Assembly (NCBI GenBank): GCA_029863525.1
Contig: JAOTVL010000026.1
Span: 1 to 35,157, forward strand
Length of the DNA stretch: 35,157 nucleotides
From: Gemmatimonadota bacterium
Lineage (GTDB): Bacteria > Gemmatimonadota > Gemmatimonadetes > Longimicrobiales > Gaopeijiaceae
Direction of reading: 5' to 3'
The notes beneath the pieces were generated by a model. It ran no database searches, was not told the DNA's origin, and worked only from the letters and a program-made list of their open reading frames with translations. The translations under genes were made by a program, and so were the position numbers. Positions 1 to 9,232 of the stretch are shown here, in pieces. Position 1 is the first letter of the stretch. Each line of letters starts with the position of its first letter.

Positions 1-23
1 CGGGCGGATGCGAAAATCTCGCG

Positions 24-2753
24 CTACTCCGCGGCCAAAGCCCTGACCGTGTCCACCCGTGTCGCGCGCCGGGCCGGAATCCAACCCGCCGCCGCCGCGA
101 CGATGGCGAAGATGAGCACCGACGCGGCATACGCTGACGGACTCGTCGCTTCGACACCGAAGAGGAGGGCGTCCATCCATCCGCTCGCGAGCCATGCCCC
201 GACGAGGCCGAGCCCGATGCCGGGTAGCGTGATCAGCATCGCATAGCGAAGGACCATTCGTCCGATCGACTTCGTGTCGGCGCCGAGGGCCATGCGGATG
301 CCGATCTCACGAGTCCGGGCTCCCACCGAGCCGGCCAGGACACCGTAGGTGCCGAGCACCGCAAGCAGCAGCGCCAGTCCGGCGAACGCACCCATGAGCG
401 AAAGCGCGAACCGATCCTGTGCTCGCTCCGCCGCGACGATGCTGTGCATCGTCCGCGGCTTGTAAAGCACGAGTTGGCCGTCCAACATCGCGATGGCGCG
501 CCCGAGGTCGCGGCTGACCGACGCCAGGTCTCCTCGCGCCCGTACCGTTTGGATCAGCGCCCAATTCCGGTCGTCGTGGTATTGCGCGTGCGGCATGTAG
601 AGCTTCGACGACGACTCTCCGCGAGTATTGAACGGTGTGTCCTCCACGATTCCGGCGACGCGCCGCGGCGTGCCATTCACCGAGGCATACTCACCGAGCG
701 GGTCGACCTCTCCGAAGACCTCGTGGGCGAGCGTCTCGTTCACCCAGAGCACAGCTTCGGCCTCGAGGTCCAACTCACCTGGAGCGCTTCCCCGCAGGAG
801 GTCGATGCCCAGAGCCTCGAAGTAATCGCCGGCGATGACGCGCACGTCCGAGGAGGTCCACTCGCCCGCGCCGCTCGGGTCGCCTTCCACCGGCCACTGG
901 AGGCCCCAAGTGTGGTACCGGCCCTTGACCGGTAGCCATGACGTCGCGCCCACCGCCTCGACCGACGGAATGTCACGGATCGCCCGGTGGAGCGCCCGAT
1001 GGAAGGCGTCGCGCTGCTCGCCTTCGGGGTACCGGGCTGTCGGCAGGTGGACTTCGAACGTGAGGACCCCTTCAGGCTCGATGGCCAAGGGGACATCGCT
1101 CAGCGCGTTGAAGGACCTTGTGAGGAGCGCGGCTCCCGTCACCAGCACGATCGCCGTCGCGATCTGTGCGACGACGAGGCCGTCCCGGAGGCGACGGGAC
1201 GACCGACCGATCGTCGAGGCCCTGTCCCCGGAGCGGAGGACATCCGCGGGGGAGGTGCGCGACATCCTCAGCGCGGGCACCAGCCCGAACACCAGGAGCG
1301 CGAGGGCCGTCACCCCCATCGCGAAGCCGAAGATCGGTGGTCCCATGGCGAGGTCGGTGGAGGCGGGAAGGGCACTGGGCGCGATCACGCTCAGTGCCCG
1401 CAGTCCCAACCATGCAACGCCCCATCCCAGCGTCCCTCCTGCCAGTGCGAGGATGCCGTTCTCCGCGAGGATGCCAGCGACCAAGCGCGAACGCCCGGCG
1501 CCGAGCGCCGATTGGAGGGCGAGCGGCCGGTCGAGGCTCAGCCCTCGCGCAAGAAGCAGGTTGGCGACGTTCAGGCACGCCGTCAGAAGCACGAGGATGC
1601 CCGCAGCGGTAAGGAGCCAGAGCATGCGCGCACGCGTGCCGCCGACAACATCTTCGTGGAGGGGCACGAGGTTGGGGAACGCGTCGGCCGCTTGCGGCTC
1701 CGCGTCTGCGAATCCGGCGGCCAGCATACGTGTGCGCTCGATGGCCTGATCGAGACTGATGCCGGGGCGCAGTCGTCCTACCGCGGACAGGTAGAAGTTA
1801 CCGAAGCTGTTCGAGCCGCCGAGTCGGAGGTCTTGAGGCAGCCAGACGTCGGCCGGGGTGCCGAACGGGTCGATGAAGTCGACGGGCATCACGCCCACCA
1901 CCTCGATCGCCCGATCGTCGAGGCGGACGGTACGACCCACGATGGACGGGTCGCCACCGAATTGCGTCGTCCACAGGTCGTGGCTGAGGAGGGCGACCGG
2001 TGCAGTCTGATCGGTCCGTTGTCCCGCCTCGCCGACCCCGAAGCTCTCCTCGTCTCGAAAGGTGCGGCCGAGCTCCGGTCGAGCGCCGAGCGTCTCGAAG
2101 TAGCCGGCGGAGACCCGCATGGTGTTCACCCGGAGGGGCGTATCACCATCCGTCAGGTCCGCACCCAGGTCACGGTAGGTGTAGAGCGCGCCGACCGACT
2201 CGAAGACGTCCGCCCAATTGCGGTACTCGACGAAGATTGGAGCGCGCAGGAACCAATCGGCGTCCGGATCCTCCGTGGTCGCCTCGTAGATACGCACGAG
2301 CCGGTCAGGCTCCGGATACGGGAGATCCTCGAGCAGGACCGCATGAAGGACCGTGAAGATCCCCGTGTTCGCCCCGACCCCGAGTCCCAGCGTCGCGATC
2401 ACGATGAGTGAGAAGGCGGGAGCCCGGGCGAGCCGCCTCGCCGCCCGCACGACTTCCGATCGCCATTCCGAGGTCACCCTCCACCACGCTCCGTGTTCTC
2501 CTCGATTCCGCGCTGCCGCTTTCGGTCGGCTCGCGGCGATCCTCTTCCCCGCCGCTTCCGGGTCGCCGAAGCTTCGAACCAGATCGTCCGGCGAAGCCCC
2601 CGTGGCCAGCCCGTCCTCGAAGTGTGCGCGAAGCTCGCGTTCGACCTCCTCCCGTCCGTCGGTCATGCCCAGGCGGGCACGGTCGAGCACCACCCGAATC
2701 GTCGACTCGATGAGGTCGGGTAGACGGTCCCCTCGTCTCCGGCTGCCGCTCAC
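24..2753 (-). CDS. ADOP-type MacB-like ABC transporter permease
   Basis: This is a large inner-membrane permease of the ADOP type (acidobacterial duplicated orphan permease), two MacB/FtsX-like permease halves in one chain. About 909 residues from the GTG at 2753. Residues 30-80 are a charged helical prefix typical of these proteins. The first membrane helix is near 113-140, followed by a periplasmic MacB-like domain, three central helices, a second periplasmic domain and three C-terminal helices. The start is chosen because GTG at 2753 overlaps the padR stop as GTGA; the frame stays open upstream but would run through padR. No ATPase gene is present in the window, which fits the orphan label. 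ADOPs are thought to be efflux or lipoprotein-release-like transporters, but the substrate is unknown. The TAG stop lies 23 bases from the window edge. Confidence 0.9.
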   Translation of the reverse strand: MSGSRRRGDRLPDLIESTIRVVLDRARLGMTDGREEVERELRAHFEDGLATGASPDDLVRSFGDPEAAGKRIAASRPKAAARNRGEHGAWWRVTSEWRSEVVRAARRLARAPAFSLIVIATLGLGVGANTGIFTVLHAVLLEDLPYPEPDRLVRIYEATTEDPDADWFLRAPIFVEYRNWADVFESVGALYTYRDLGADLTDGDTPLRVNTMRVSAGYFETLGARPELGRTFRDEESFGVGEAGQRTDQTAPVALLSHDLWTTQFGGDPSIVGRTVRLDDRAIEVVGVMPVDFIDPFGTPADVWLPQDLRLGGSNSFGNFYLSAVGRLRPGISLDQAIERTRMLAAGFADAEPQAADAFPNLVPLHEDVVGGTRARMLWLLTAAGILVLLTACLNVANLLLARGLSLDRPLALQSALGAGRSRLVAGILAENGILALAGGTLGWGVAWLGLRALSVIAPSALPASTDLAMGPPIFGFAMGVTALALLVFGLVPALRMSRTSPADVLRSGDRASTIGRSSRRLRDGLVVAQIATAIVLVTGAALLTRSFNALSDVPLAIEPEGVLTFEVHLPTARYPEGEQRDAFHRALHRAIRDIPSVEAVGATSWLPVKGRYHTWGLQWPVEGDPSGAGEWTSSDVRVIAGDYFEALGIDLLRGSAPGELDLEAEAVLWVNETLAHEVFGEVDPLGEYASVNGTPRRVAGIVEDTPFNTRGESSSKLYMPHAQYHDDRNWALIQTVRARGDLASVSRDLGRAIAMLDGQLVLYKPRTMHSIVAAERAQDRFALSLMGAFAGLALLLAVLGTYGVLAGSVGARTREIGIRMALGADTKSIGRMVLRYAMLITLPGIGLGLVGAWLASGWMDALLFGVEATSPSAYAASVLIFAIVAAAAGWIPARRATRVDTVRALAAE

Positions 2754-3100
2754 CGGGCGCTCCCCGACGAGCCGTCCGCGACGCCGAGGCTCGCCATTGC
2801 CTCGACCAGCTTCGCCCACTGCGACCGTTGACCCTCGAGCCACTTCCTTCCCGAGGGCGTCGCGCGGTAGTACTTGCGACGACGTCCGCTGGGAGCTTCG
2901 CGCCAGAACGCCTCCACGTGGCCCTTGCCCTCGAGGTTGTAGAGGAGCGGATAGACCGTCGATTGCCCCAAGGCCAGCGAGCCGCCGCTGTCCCGCTCGA
3001 GCGACTCGACGAGCTCGTAGCCGTACATTTCTCGGCGGTCGAGTAGCGTGAGCACCGCCAAAGGCGCCGCGCCCCGCGTCCACTCCCTTTCCAGCGTCAT
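2750..3100 (-). CDS. PadR-family transcriptional regulator
   Basis: A 116-residue winged-helix regulator of the short PadR class. Residues 14-85 carry the family pattern: a helix with MYGYELVESL, the recognition helix with STVYPLLYNLE, and a wing with GRRRKYYRAT. The ATG at 3100 is preceded by GGGAG about nine bases upstream. The stop overlaps the GTG of the downstream permease, so the two are translationally coupled. PadR proteins next to ADOP permeases are a recurring arrangement in Acidobacteriota and Gemmatimonadota, usually read as repressor plus controlled transporter. A perfect inverted repeat at 3146-3166 overlaps the predicted promoter and is the likely self-binding site. The inducer cannot be read from the sequence. 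Confidence 0.93.
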   Translation of the reverse strand: MTLEREWTRGAAPLAVLTLLDRREMYGYELVESLERDSGGSLALGQSTVYPLLYNLEGKGHVEAFWREAPSGRRRKYYRATPSGRKWLEGQRSQWAKLVEAMASLGVADGSSGSAR

Positions 3101-3145
3101 CCGGTTGTTCTCCCGAAGTGCTCGTCACGACATGCTATGCGGTAG

Positions 3146-3166
3146 ATACTATGCCATGCATAGTAT
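3146..3166. promoter_or_regulatory. Candidate PadR operator (8-5-8 inverted repeat)
   Basis: ATACTATG, five bases, then CATAGTAT forms a perfect 8-bp inverted repeat. It is AT-rich in a GC-rich neighbourhood, lies 46 bases upstream of padR, and covers the -10 element and part of the spacer of the predicted padR promoter. A partly related CATGCTATG lies at 3131-3139. The position suits autorepression; assignment to PadR is inference. Confidence 0.6.
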
Positions 3167-3175
3167 GCCAGGCAA
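3146..3175 (-). promoter_or_regulatory. Predicted padR-permease promoter
   Basis: Read on the minus strand, TTGCCT (3175-3170) and TAGTAT (3151-3146) are separated by 18 bases, a reasonable sigma-70-type match. The expected transcript start is near 3139, giving a leader of about 39 bases that contains the GGGAG ribosome site. Confidence 0.5.
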
Positions 3176-3198
3176 GACTAGGCCATGCAGCCGGTATA

Positions 3199-4703
<1,505 letters not shown>

Positions 4704-4711
4704 GCGCGACG

Positions 4712-5230
4712 GTGGCCATTCATGACATCGTCCTCCTCGGTGACCCGATCCTTCGCCGAGAAGCGGAGGAAGTGACCGTTTTCGACGACGAGCTGAGGAT
4801 GCTGGTCCGCGACATGTTCGAAACGATGTACCATGCCGAAGGCATTGGGCTCGCGGCTCCGCAGATCGGCCTCTCGAAGCGGATCATCGTGGTCGACCTA
4901 CGCCTCCAGGAGGACGAGGAGCTGCCGCAGAGCACCGCTGTCGTCAATCCGGTCGTCGTGTGGTCTAGCGACGATACCGAGAAGCAGACGGAGGGTTGCT
5001 TGAGCATCCCGGGACTCGAGGAATTCGTGTGGCGCCCCGTTTCGGTTCGGGTCGAAGGAAAGGATCCGGAGGGAAACGACGTCGTCGTGGAGGCCCATGA
5101 GCTTTTCGCCCGCGCCCTTCAGCACGAGATCGACCACGTGAACGGGATCCTCTTTCTCGACCGCGTGAGCCCGCTGAAGCGGAAGATGCTCCTCAAGAAG
5201 TGGAAGAAGATGGAGGCCGAGGGCGAATGA
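4712..5230 (+). CDS. def: Peptide deformylase
   Basis: Removes the formyl group from the N-terminal methionine of new proteins. All three motifs are intact: GIGLAAPQIG (44-53), EGCLSIP (94-100) with metal ligand C96, and QHEIDHVNG (137-145) with H138, H142 and catalytic E139. The 172-residue length is usual. The GTG start at 4712 has AAGGAAGGG about eleven bases upstream. The lysine-rich C-terminal tail is common in the family. The gene overlaps fmt by four bases (ATGA), so the enzymes that add and remove the formyl group are coupled, a widespread arrangement. Confidence 0.97.
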   Translation: MAIHDIVLLGDPILRREAEEVTVFDDELRMLVRDMFETMYHAEGIGLAAPQIGLSKRIIVVDLRLQEDEELPQSTAVVNPVVVWSSDDTEKQTEGCLSIPGLEEFVWRPVSVRVEGKDPEGNDVVVEAHELFARALQHEIDHVNGILFLDRVSPLKRKMLLKKWKKMEAEGE

Positions 5231-6219
5231 GGATCCTCTTCTGGGGGACCCCGGACTTCGCGGTGCCATCATTGCGCGCCTTGGACGAGGAGGGCTTCGA
5301 GATCGTGGGTGTCGTCACCCAACCGGATCGACCGGCGGGACGCGGTCGCAAGCTCACCCCTTCGAAGGTCAAGCGAGTTGCGGTCGACGCGGGTCTCACC
5401 GTCCTCACCCCGGACCGTCCACGGGGAGACGAGTTCGCCGCCGCGCTTCGGGCTCTCGAGCCGGATATCTCGGTCGTCGTCGCCTACGGTCACATCCTTC
5501 GACCCGAGATCTTGGAGATCCCGAGACTCGGATCGATCAACGTGCACGCGTCTCTCCTGCCCGAGCTCAGGGGTGCGGCGCCGATCAACTGGGCGATCGC
5601 GAGAGGGCACGAGATGACCGGCGTCACGATCATGCGGATGGTGGAGGCGATGGACGCAGGGCCGATCATCCATCAGGTCCCTGAGCCGATCCTCGAAGGT
5701 GAGACCGCCGGCGAGCTGACGGTTCGGCTCTCCGAGATCGGCGCCCAGGCGCTCGTGGAGGCACTGGCGCTCATGACCGGTGGAGCGGCGGAGGAGGTCG
5801 AACAGGAGGACGATCGCGCGACGTATGCGCCGAAAGTGGATCGGGAGACCGCGAAGGTCGATTGGACGCTTCCGGCGTCCGACATCGCGGCGCGCGTTCG
5901 GGCGATGGACCCCATTCCGGGTGCCTGGTCGCGACTCGAAGACGCCCCGGTGAAGCTGTACCGCCCGGTCGTGTGGTCGAGCGACGAGCTCGATGCGCTC
6001 ATGGGCGACGGCGCGTCCACGAACGGCGGCCCTCGCGCCGGTGCCTCGCATGCGCGCCCCGGCTCCGTCGTCGTGGCGACTCCCGAGACCGGGGTGCTCG
6101 TCGCGGCGGGCGAAGGAGGAGTCTCCTTCCGTGAAGTACAGCCTCCGGGCGGGCGCCGAATGGACGCGGCCGACTGGATCAACGGTAGAGGGGTCGAGGC
6201 AGGCCAGCGCTTCGAGTGA
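5227..6219 (+). CDS. fmt: Methionyl-tRNA formyltransferase
   Basis: Transfers formyl from 10-formyl-tetrahydrofolate to initiator Met-tRNA. From the ATG at 5227 the protein has 330 residues. The N-terminus MRILFWGTPDFAVPSL is typical. The formyltransferase site shows N105, H107 and D143 in INVHASLLPELRGAAPINW and MDAGPI, matching the catalytic triad positions of the family. The C-terminal tRNA-binding domain begins near AKVDWTLPASDIAARVRAM. The start is chosen for the ATGA overlap with def; an ATG nine codons upstream is less likely. The gene ends in a GTGA overlap with the tenI-like gene. Confidence 0.97.
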   Translation: MRILFWGTPDFAVPSLRALDEEGFEIVGVVTQPDRPAGRGRKLTPSKVKRVAVDAGLTVLTPDRPRGDEFAAALRALEPDISVVVAYGHILRPEILEIPRLGSINVHASLLPELRGAAPINWAIARGHEMTGVTIMRMVEAMDAGPIIHQVPEPILEGETAGELTVRLSEIGAQALVEALALMTGGAAEEVEQEDDRATYAPKVDRETAKVDWTLPASDIAARVRAMDPIPGAWSRLEDAPVKLYRPVVWSSDELDALMGDGASTNGGPRAGASHARPGSVVVATPETGVLVAAGEGGVSFREVQPPGGRRMDAADWINGRGVEAGQRFE

Positions 6220-6863
6220 CCCGGACCGAGGATCGAGTGGAGAGAGCTTCGATTCCCCGCCTCCACGTGACCACCGACGACCGAATCTTGGGGTCCTCCG
6301 ACTTCTTCGCGGCCGCGTCCTCGGTGTGTGCCGCGGGGTCCGGACGAATCGCATTTCACGTACGGGGGCCGCACACGTCCGGCCGAACGGTGTATCGACT
6401 CGTGCGAGATCTGACGCCGGTGGCGAGATCGTCCGGAACACTCCTCGTCGTCAACGATCGGATCGACGTAGCGCTGGCTGAGGGCGTGGAAGCGGTGCAT
6501 CTGGGTGACCGCTCGCTCGACGTCAGACAAGCGCGCGATCTGCTCGGTGACTCGGTGCTCATCGGCCGATCCGTGCACGCGGTCGAAGAAGCCGACGAGC
6601 TAGAGGGGGACGCCGACTACCTCTTCTTCGGCAACGTCCATGCGACTGAGTCCCATCCGGGCATGGAGGAGCAGGGTGAGCGGAGGCTGACATTGGCCGC
6701 GGCACGCGCGACGCCCGTGCTCGGGATCGGTGGCGTCACGGTCGAACGCGTACCGTCGCTTCTGTCCGCGGGCGCGTACGGGGTCGCTGTCCTCGGCGGC
6801 GTGTGGGATGCACCGGATCCCTCGGCGGCGGTGAAGCAATACATTTCGGCGCTCGGCGGGTGA
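6216..6863 (+). CDS. tenI: TenI-like thiazole tautomerase / ThiE-family protein
   Basis: A 215-residue TIM-barrel protein of the ThiE/TenI family. The stretch IGRSVHAVEEADELEGDADY followed by a FFGNVHATES segment resembles TenI of Bacillus subtilis more than ThiE. The ThiE signature VQYRDK is replaced by IAFHVRG (45-51). TenI aromatises the thiazole made by ThiG, and the genes directly downstream are thiS and thiG, which supports that role. The histidine that I recall as essential in B. subtilis TenI (in GHVFET) corresponds here to N140, with H142 two residues later. A ThiE (thiamine phosphate synthase) role is the alternative. The GTG start overlaps the fmt stop. Confidence 0.8.
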   Translation: MTRTEDRVERASIPRLHVTTDDRILGSSDFFAAASSVCAAGSGRIAFHVRGPHTSGRTVYRLVRDLTPVARSSGTLLVVNDRIDVALAEGVEAVHLGDRSLDVRQARDLLGDSVLIGRSVHAVEEADELEGDADYLFFGNVHATESHPGMEEQGERRLTLAAARATPVLGIGGVTVERVPSLLSAGAYGVAVLGGVWDAPDPSAAVKQYISALGG

Positions 6864-6895
6864 CCGCCAGGGCCGCGACGAGTCCAGGAGAACAG

Positions 6896-7114
6896 GTGAG
6901 CGAAAACGAGACGATTCGGGTTCAGGTCAATGGAAAGGAGCGCGAGATCGACCGAGGTCACACGGTGCGATCGCTGCTCGAGTCGCTCGACGTCCATCCT
7001 GGAATGGTCGTCGTCGAGCTGAATCGGGACATCCTCGAACGGGACCGTTACGCCGCTGTCGCCGTGTCGGAGGGAGACGCGCTAGAGCTCGTCCATTTCG
7101 TGGGCGGAGGCTGA
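6896..7114 (+). CDS. thiS: Sulfur carrier protein ThiS
   Basis: A 72-residue beta-grasp protein that carries sulfur as a C-terminal thiocarboxylate for ThiG. It starts with IRVQVNGKEREI, has the central VVVELNRDILERD seen in ThiS, and ends GDALELVHFVGGG, giving the required Gly-Gly tail. The GTG at 6896 is preferred because CCAGGAG lies five bases upstream. A GTG at 6860 overlapping the tenI stop is in frame but adds twelve residues without family character. No ThiF adenylyltransferase is in the window, so activation of the tail must come from elsewhere. Confidence 0.92.
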   Translation: MSENETIRVQVNGKEREIDRGHTVRSLLESLDVHPGMVVVELNRDILERDRYAAVAVSEGDALELVHFVGGG

Positions 7115-7115
7115 C

Positions 7116-7928
7116 ATGAGTGATATGGGAACGATGATCGAGGATGCCCGTGCCCTGGATGGCCCCCTCGAGATCGGCGGCGAGACGTTCGTTTCACGAC
7201 TCATCGTCGGCACGGGGAAGTACGAGACCAACGCCATCATGATCGACGCGATTCGCGCGTCGGGAGCAGAGATGGTCACGGTCGCCGTGCGACGCGTCGA
7301 TCTGGATCGAACCAAGGAGGAGGGGATCCTGCATCACCTCGATCCACAGGAGTTCTTCCTCCTCGCCAATACCGCCGGGTGCTACACCGCCGAAGACGCG
7401 ATCCGCTACGCGCGGTTGGCGCGAGCCGCGGGCTTCAACGACTTCGTGAAGCTCGAGGTGATCGGGGACGAACGGACGCTCCTTCCCGACGTGCAGGCGA
7501 CGCTCGAAGCCGCACGGACGCTTGCCGGCGAAGGCTTCAAGGTCATGGCCTACACGAACGACGACCTCGTCACGGCGATTCGCCTCGAGGACGCCGGCTG
7601 CGTCGCCGTCATGCCGCTGGCCAGCCCGATCGGAAGCGGGCTCGGAGTGGTGAACCCGTACTTCATTCGTGAGATCAAGACACGACTCGACGTTCCGGTC
7701 ATCGTCGACGCAGGCGTCGGAACCGCCTCCGATGCGTGCGTCACCATGGAGCAGGGCGTAGACGGTGTCCTCATGAATACGGCCCTCGCCGCGGCGGACG
7801 ATCCGGTCCGCATGTCGCACGCGATGAAGCACGCCATCGTCGCCGGTCGGTTGGCATACTTGGCGGGAAGAATGCCATCCAGGGAGATCGCCGTGCCGTC
7901 GTCGCCGACGAAGGGCATGCTCGACTGA
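7116..7928 (+). CDS. thiG: Thiazole synthase ThiG
   Basis: ThiG builds the thiamine thiazole ring from deoxyxylulose phosphate, dehydroglycine and the sulfur on ThiS. The 270-residue TIM barrel shows LIVGTGKYET (29-38), the NTAGCYTAEDA turn (85-95), the Schiff-base lysine K112 in FVKLEVIGD, and the phosphate-binding segments PIGSGLGVVNP and VIVDAGVGTASDA. The ATG at 7116 lies one base after the thiS stop. The dehydroglycine-forming enzyme (ThiO or ThiH) is not nearby. The stop codon overlaps the likely start of rsmB. Confidence 0.96.
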   Translation: MSDMGTMIEDARALDGPLEIGGETFVSRLIVGTGKYETNAIMIDAIRASGAEMVTVAVRRVDLDRTKEEGILHHLDPQEFFLLANTAGCYTAEDAIRYARLARAAGFNDFVKLEVIGDERTLLPDVQATLEAARTLAGEGFKVMAYTNDDLVTAIRLEDAGCVAVMPLASPIGSGLGVVNPYFIREIKTRLDVPVIVDAGVGTASDACVTMEQGVDGVLMNTALAAADDPVRMSHAMKHAIVAGRLAYLAGRMPSREIAVPSSPTKGMLD

Positions 7929-9232
7929 TCGACGCCAGGAGCGGTCGTGACGCTGCGCTCTCGGCCCGGCTCGAATGCGAACGGGGACGTCGTCTCGATC
8001 GGGCGTTCGCAGCGACCGCTCGTGGCCTCGATCCCCGCGAGCGAGCCTTCGCGCACGAGCTCTCACACGGTGTCACACGTCTGCGTGGACGGTTGGACCA
8101 CCTCATCGCGCCGCACGCGCACCGTGGACTCGATTCCATCGAGCCCCGACTGCTGGAGATTCTCCGCTTGGGGGCCTACCAGGCCTTGTATATGGACGGA
8201 GTCCCTGCCTACGCGGCCGTTTCGGAAACCGTGGAGCAGGCCCGATCCGTCGTCGATGCCAAGGTGGCGGGCTTCGCGAATGCGGTCCTGCGCAGGGTGG
8301 TTGAAGCGGGGGACGGCCCGGATCGCTTCCCGAGCTTCGGGCTCGATCCTGCCGGCTTCCTCACGACCTGGGGCTCCCACCCTCGATGGCTCGTCCAGCG
8401 GTGGCTGACGCGTTGGACGCCAGAAGAAGTGCGCTCGCTCGTGGAAGCCGATAATCGGCGCCCCACGGTTTATCTCGTGCCGCTCGATATCGCCCCGACG
8501 GACGCCGCCGAACGGCTCTCCCGGTCGGGGATCGAAGCCGCGGAGGTCGGGCAGGGTACGCGTTGCGTTCGGCTGGAATCCGCGGCGGAAGTCAGGCGCG
8601 CCTTGGACGTGATCAGTCCCGCGATCGTCCAGGATCCGGCCGCAAATCTCGTGTCTCGATACGCGGATGTTCCATCGGGCACGATGGTTGCTGATCTTTG
8701 TGCGGCGCCCGGTGGTAAGATACTCGCCCTGTCGGGTAGCCCCGCCACACTGCTTGCCGCCGACCGCTCGGAGTCTCGTATCGACATGCTCAAGGAGAAC
8801 GCACGCCGAACCGGGCGACCGCTCTTGACGGTCGTCGCGGACGCGCTGCACCCTCCCATCGCACGTTCCGACGTCGTACTCCTCGACGTTCCGTGCACGG
8901 GCACGGGGACGTTGTCGCGTCACCCCGATGCACGCTGGCGCCTCGAGCCGGGCTCGATCGTCCAGATGTCCGAGCTCCAGGGACGCATGCTCGACGCGGC
9001 GGCGCCGGTGATTCCGCCGGGGGGTCTGCTCGTGTACTCGACCTGCACGCTCGAGCCCGAAGAGAACGAACAGCGCGTACGACGCTTCCTCGATGAACAC
9101 GACGATTTTGCGATCGAGGTCACCGGTGCCGTGCCGGGCGCTTTTCTGGACGTGGCTGGTCACTTGGTCGTCACGCCGCAACACTCCGACTTTGACGGCG
9201 CGTTTGCCGCTCGCATGCGGAGGGCCGCTTGA
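7925..9232 (+). CDS. rsmB: 16S rRNA m5C967 methyltransferase RsmB (start uncertain)
   Basis: An RsmB/Sun-type SAM-dependent cytosine methyltransferase. Residues 8-130 form the NusB-like RNA-binding domain (GLDPRERAFAHELSHGVTRL), and residues 240-435 the methyltransferase domain. The SAM motif is ADLCAAPGGK (256-265); the two cysteines are C324 in DVPCTGTG and C374 in YSTCTLEPEENE. The start is a problem: homology requires it near 7925-7945, yet the frame has no ATG, GTG or TTG there. I place it at CTG 7925, overlapping the thiG stop (CTGA), with GAAGGG nine bases upstream, giving 435 residues. The nearest ordinary start is GTG 7736, deep inside thiG. fmt and rsmB are classical neighbours, separated here by thiazole genes. 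Confidence 0.9.
   Translation: MIDARSGRDAALSARLECERGRRLDRAFAATARGLDPRERAFAHELSHGVTRLRGRLDHLIAPHAHRGLDSIEPRLLEILRLGAYQALYMDGVPAYAAVSETVEQARSVVDAKVAGFANAVLRRVVEAGDGPDRFPSFGLDPAGFLTTWGSHPRWLVQRWLTRWTPEEVRSLVEADNRRPTVYLVPLDIAPTDAAERLSRSGIEAAEVGQGTRCVRLESAAEVRRALDVISPAIVQDPAANLVSRYADVPSGTMVADLCAAPGGKILALSGSPATLLAADRSESRIDMLKENARRTGRPLLTVVADALHPPIARSDVVLLDVPCTGTGTLSRHPDARWRLEPGSIVQMSELQGRMLDAAAPVIPPGGLLVYSTCTLEPEENEQRVRRFLDEHDDFAIEVTGAVPGAFLDVAGHLVVTPQHSDFDGAFAARMRRAA

Noticed and set aside
987-2411. 474-residue plus-strand open frame
   Set aside because: It is antisense to the ADOP permease, which has clear membrane helices and domains; the plus-strand product has none.
6860-6895. Upstream GTG (6860) as the thiS start
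   Set aside because: It would add twelve residues with no ThiS character. GTG 6896 has CCAGGAG at ideal spacing and gives the normal length.
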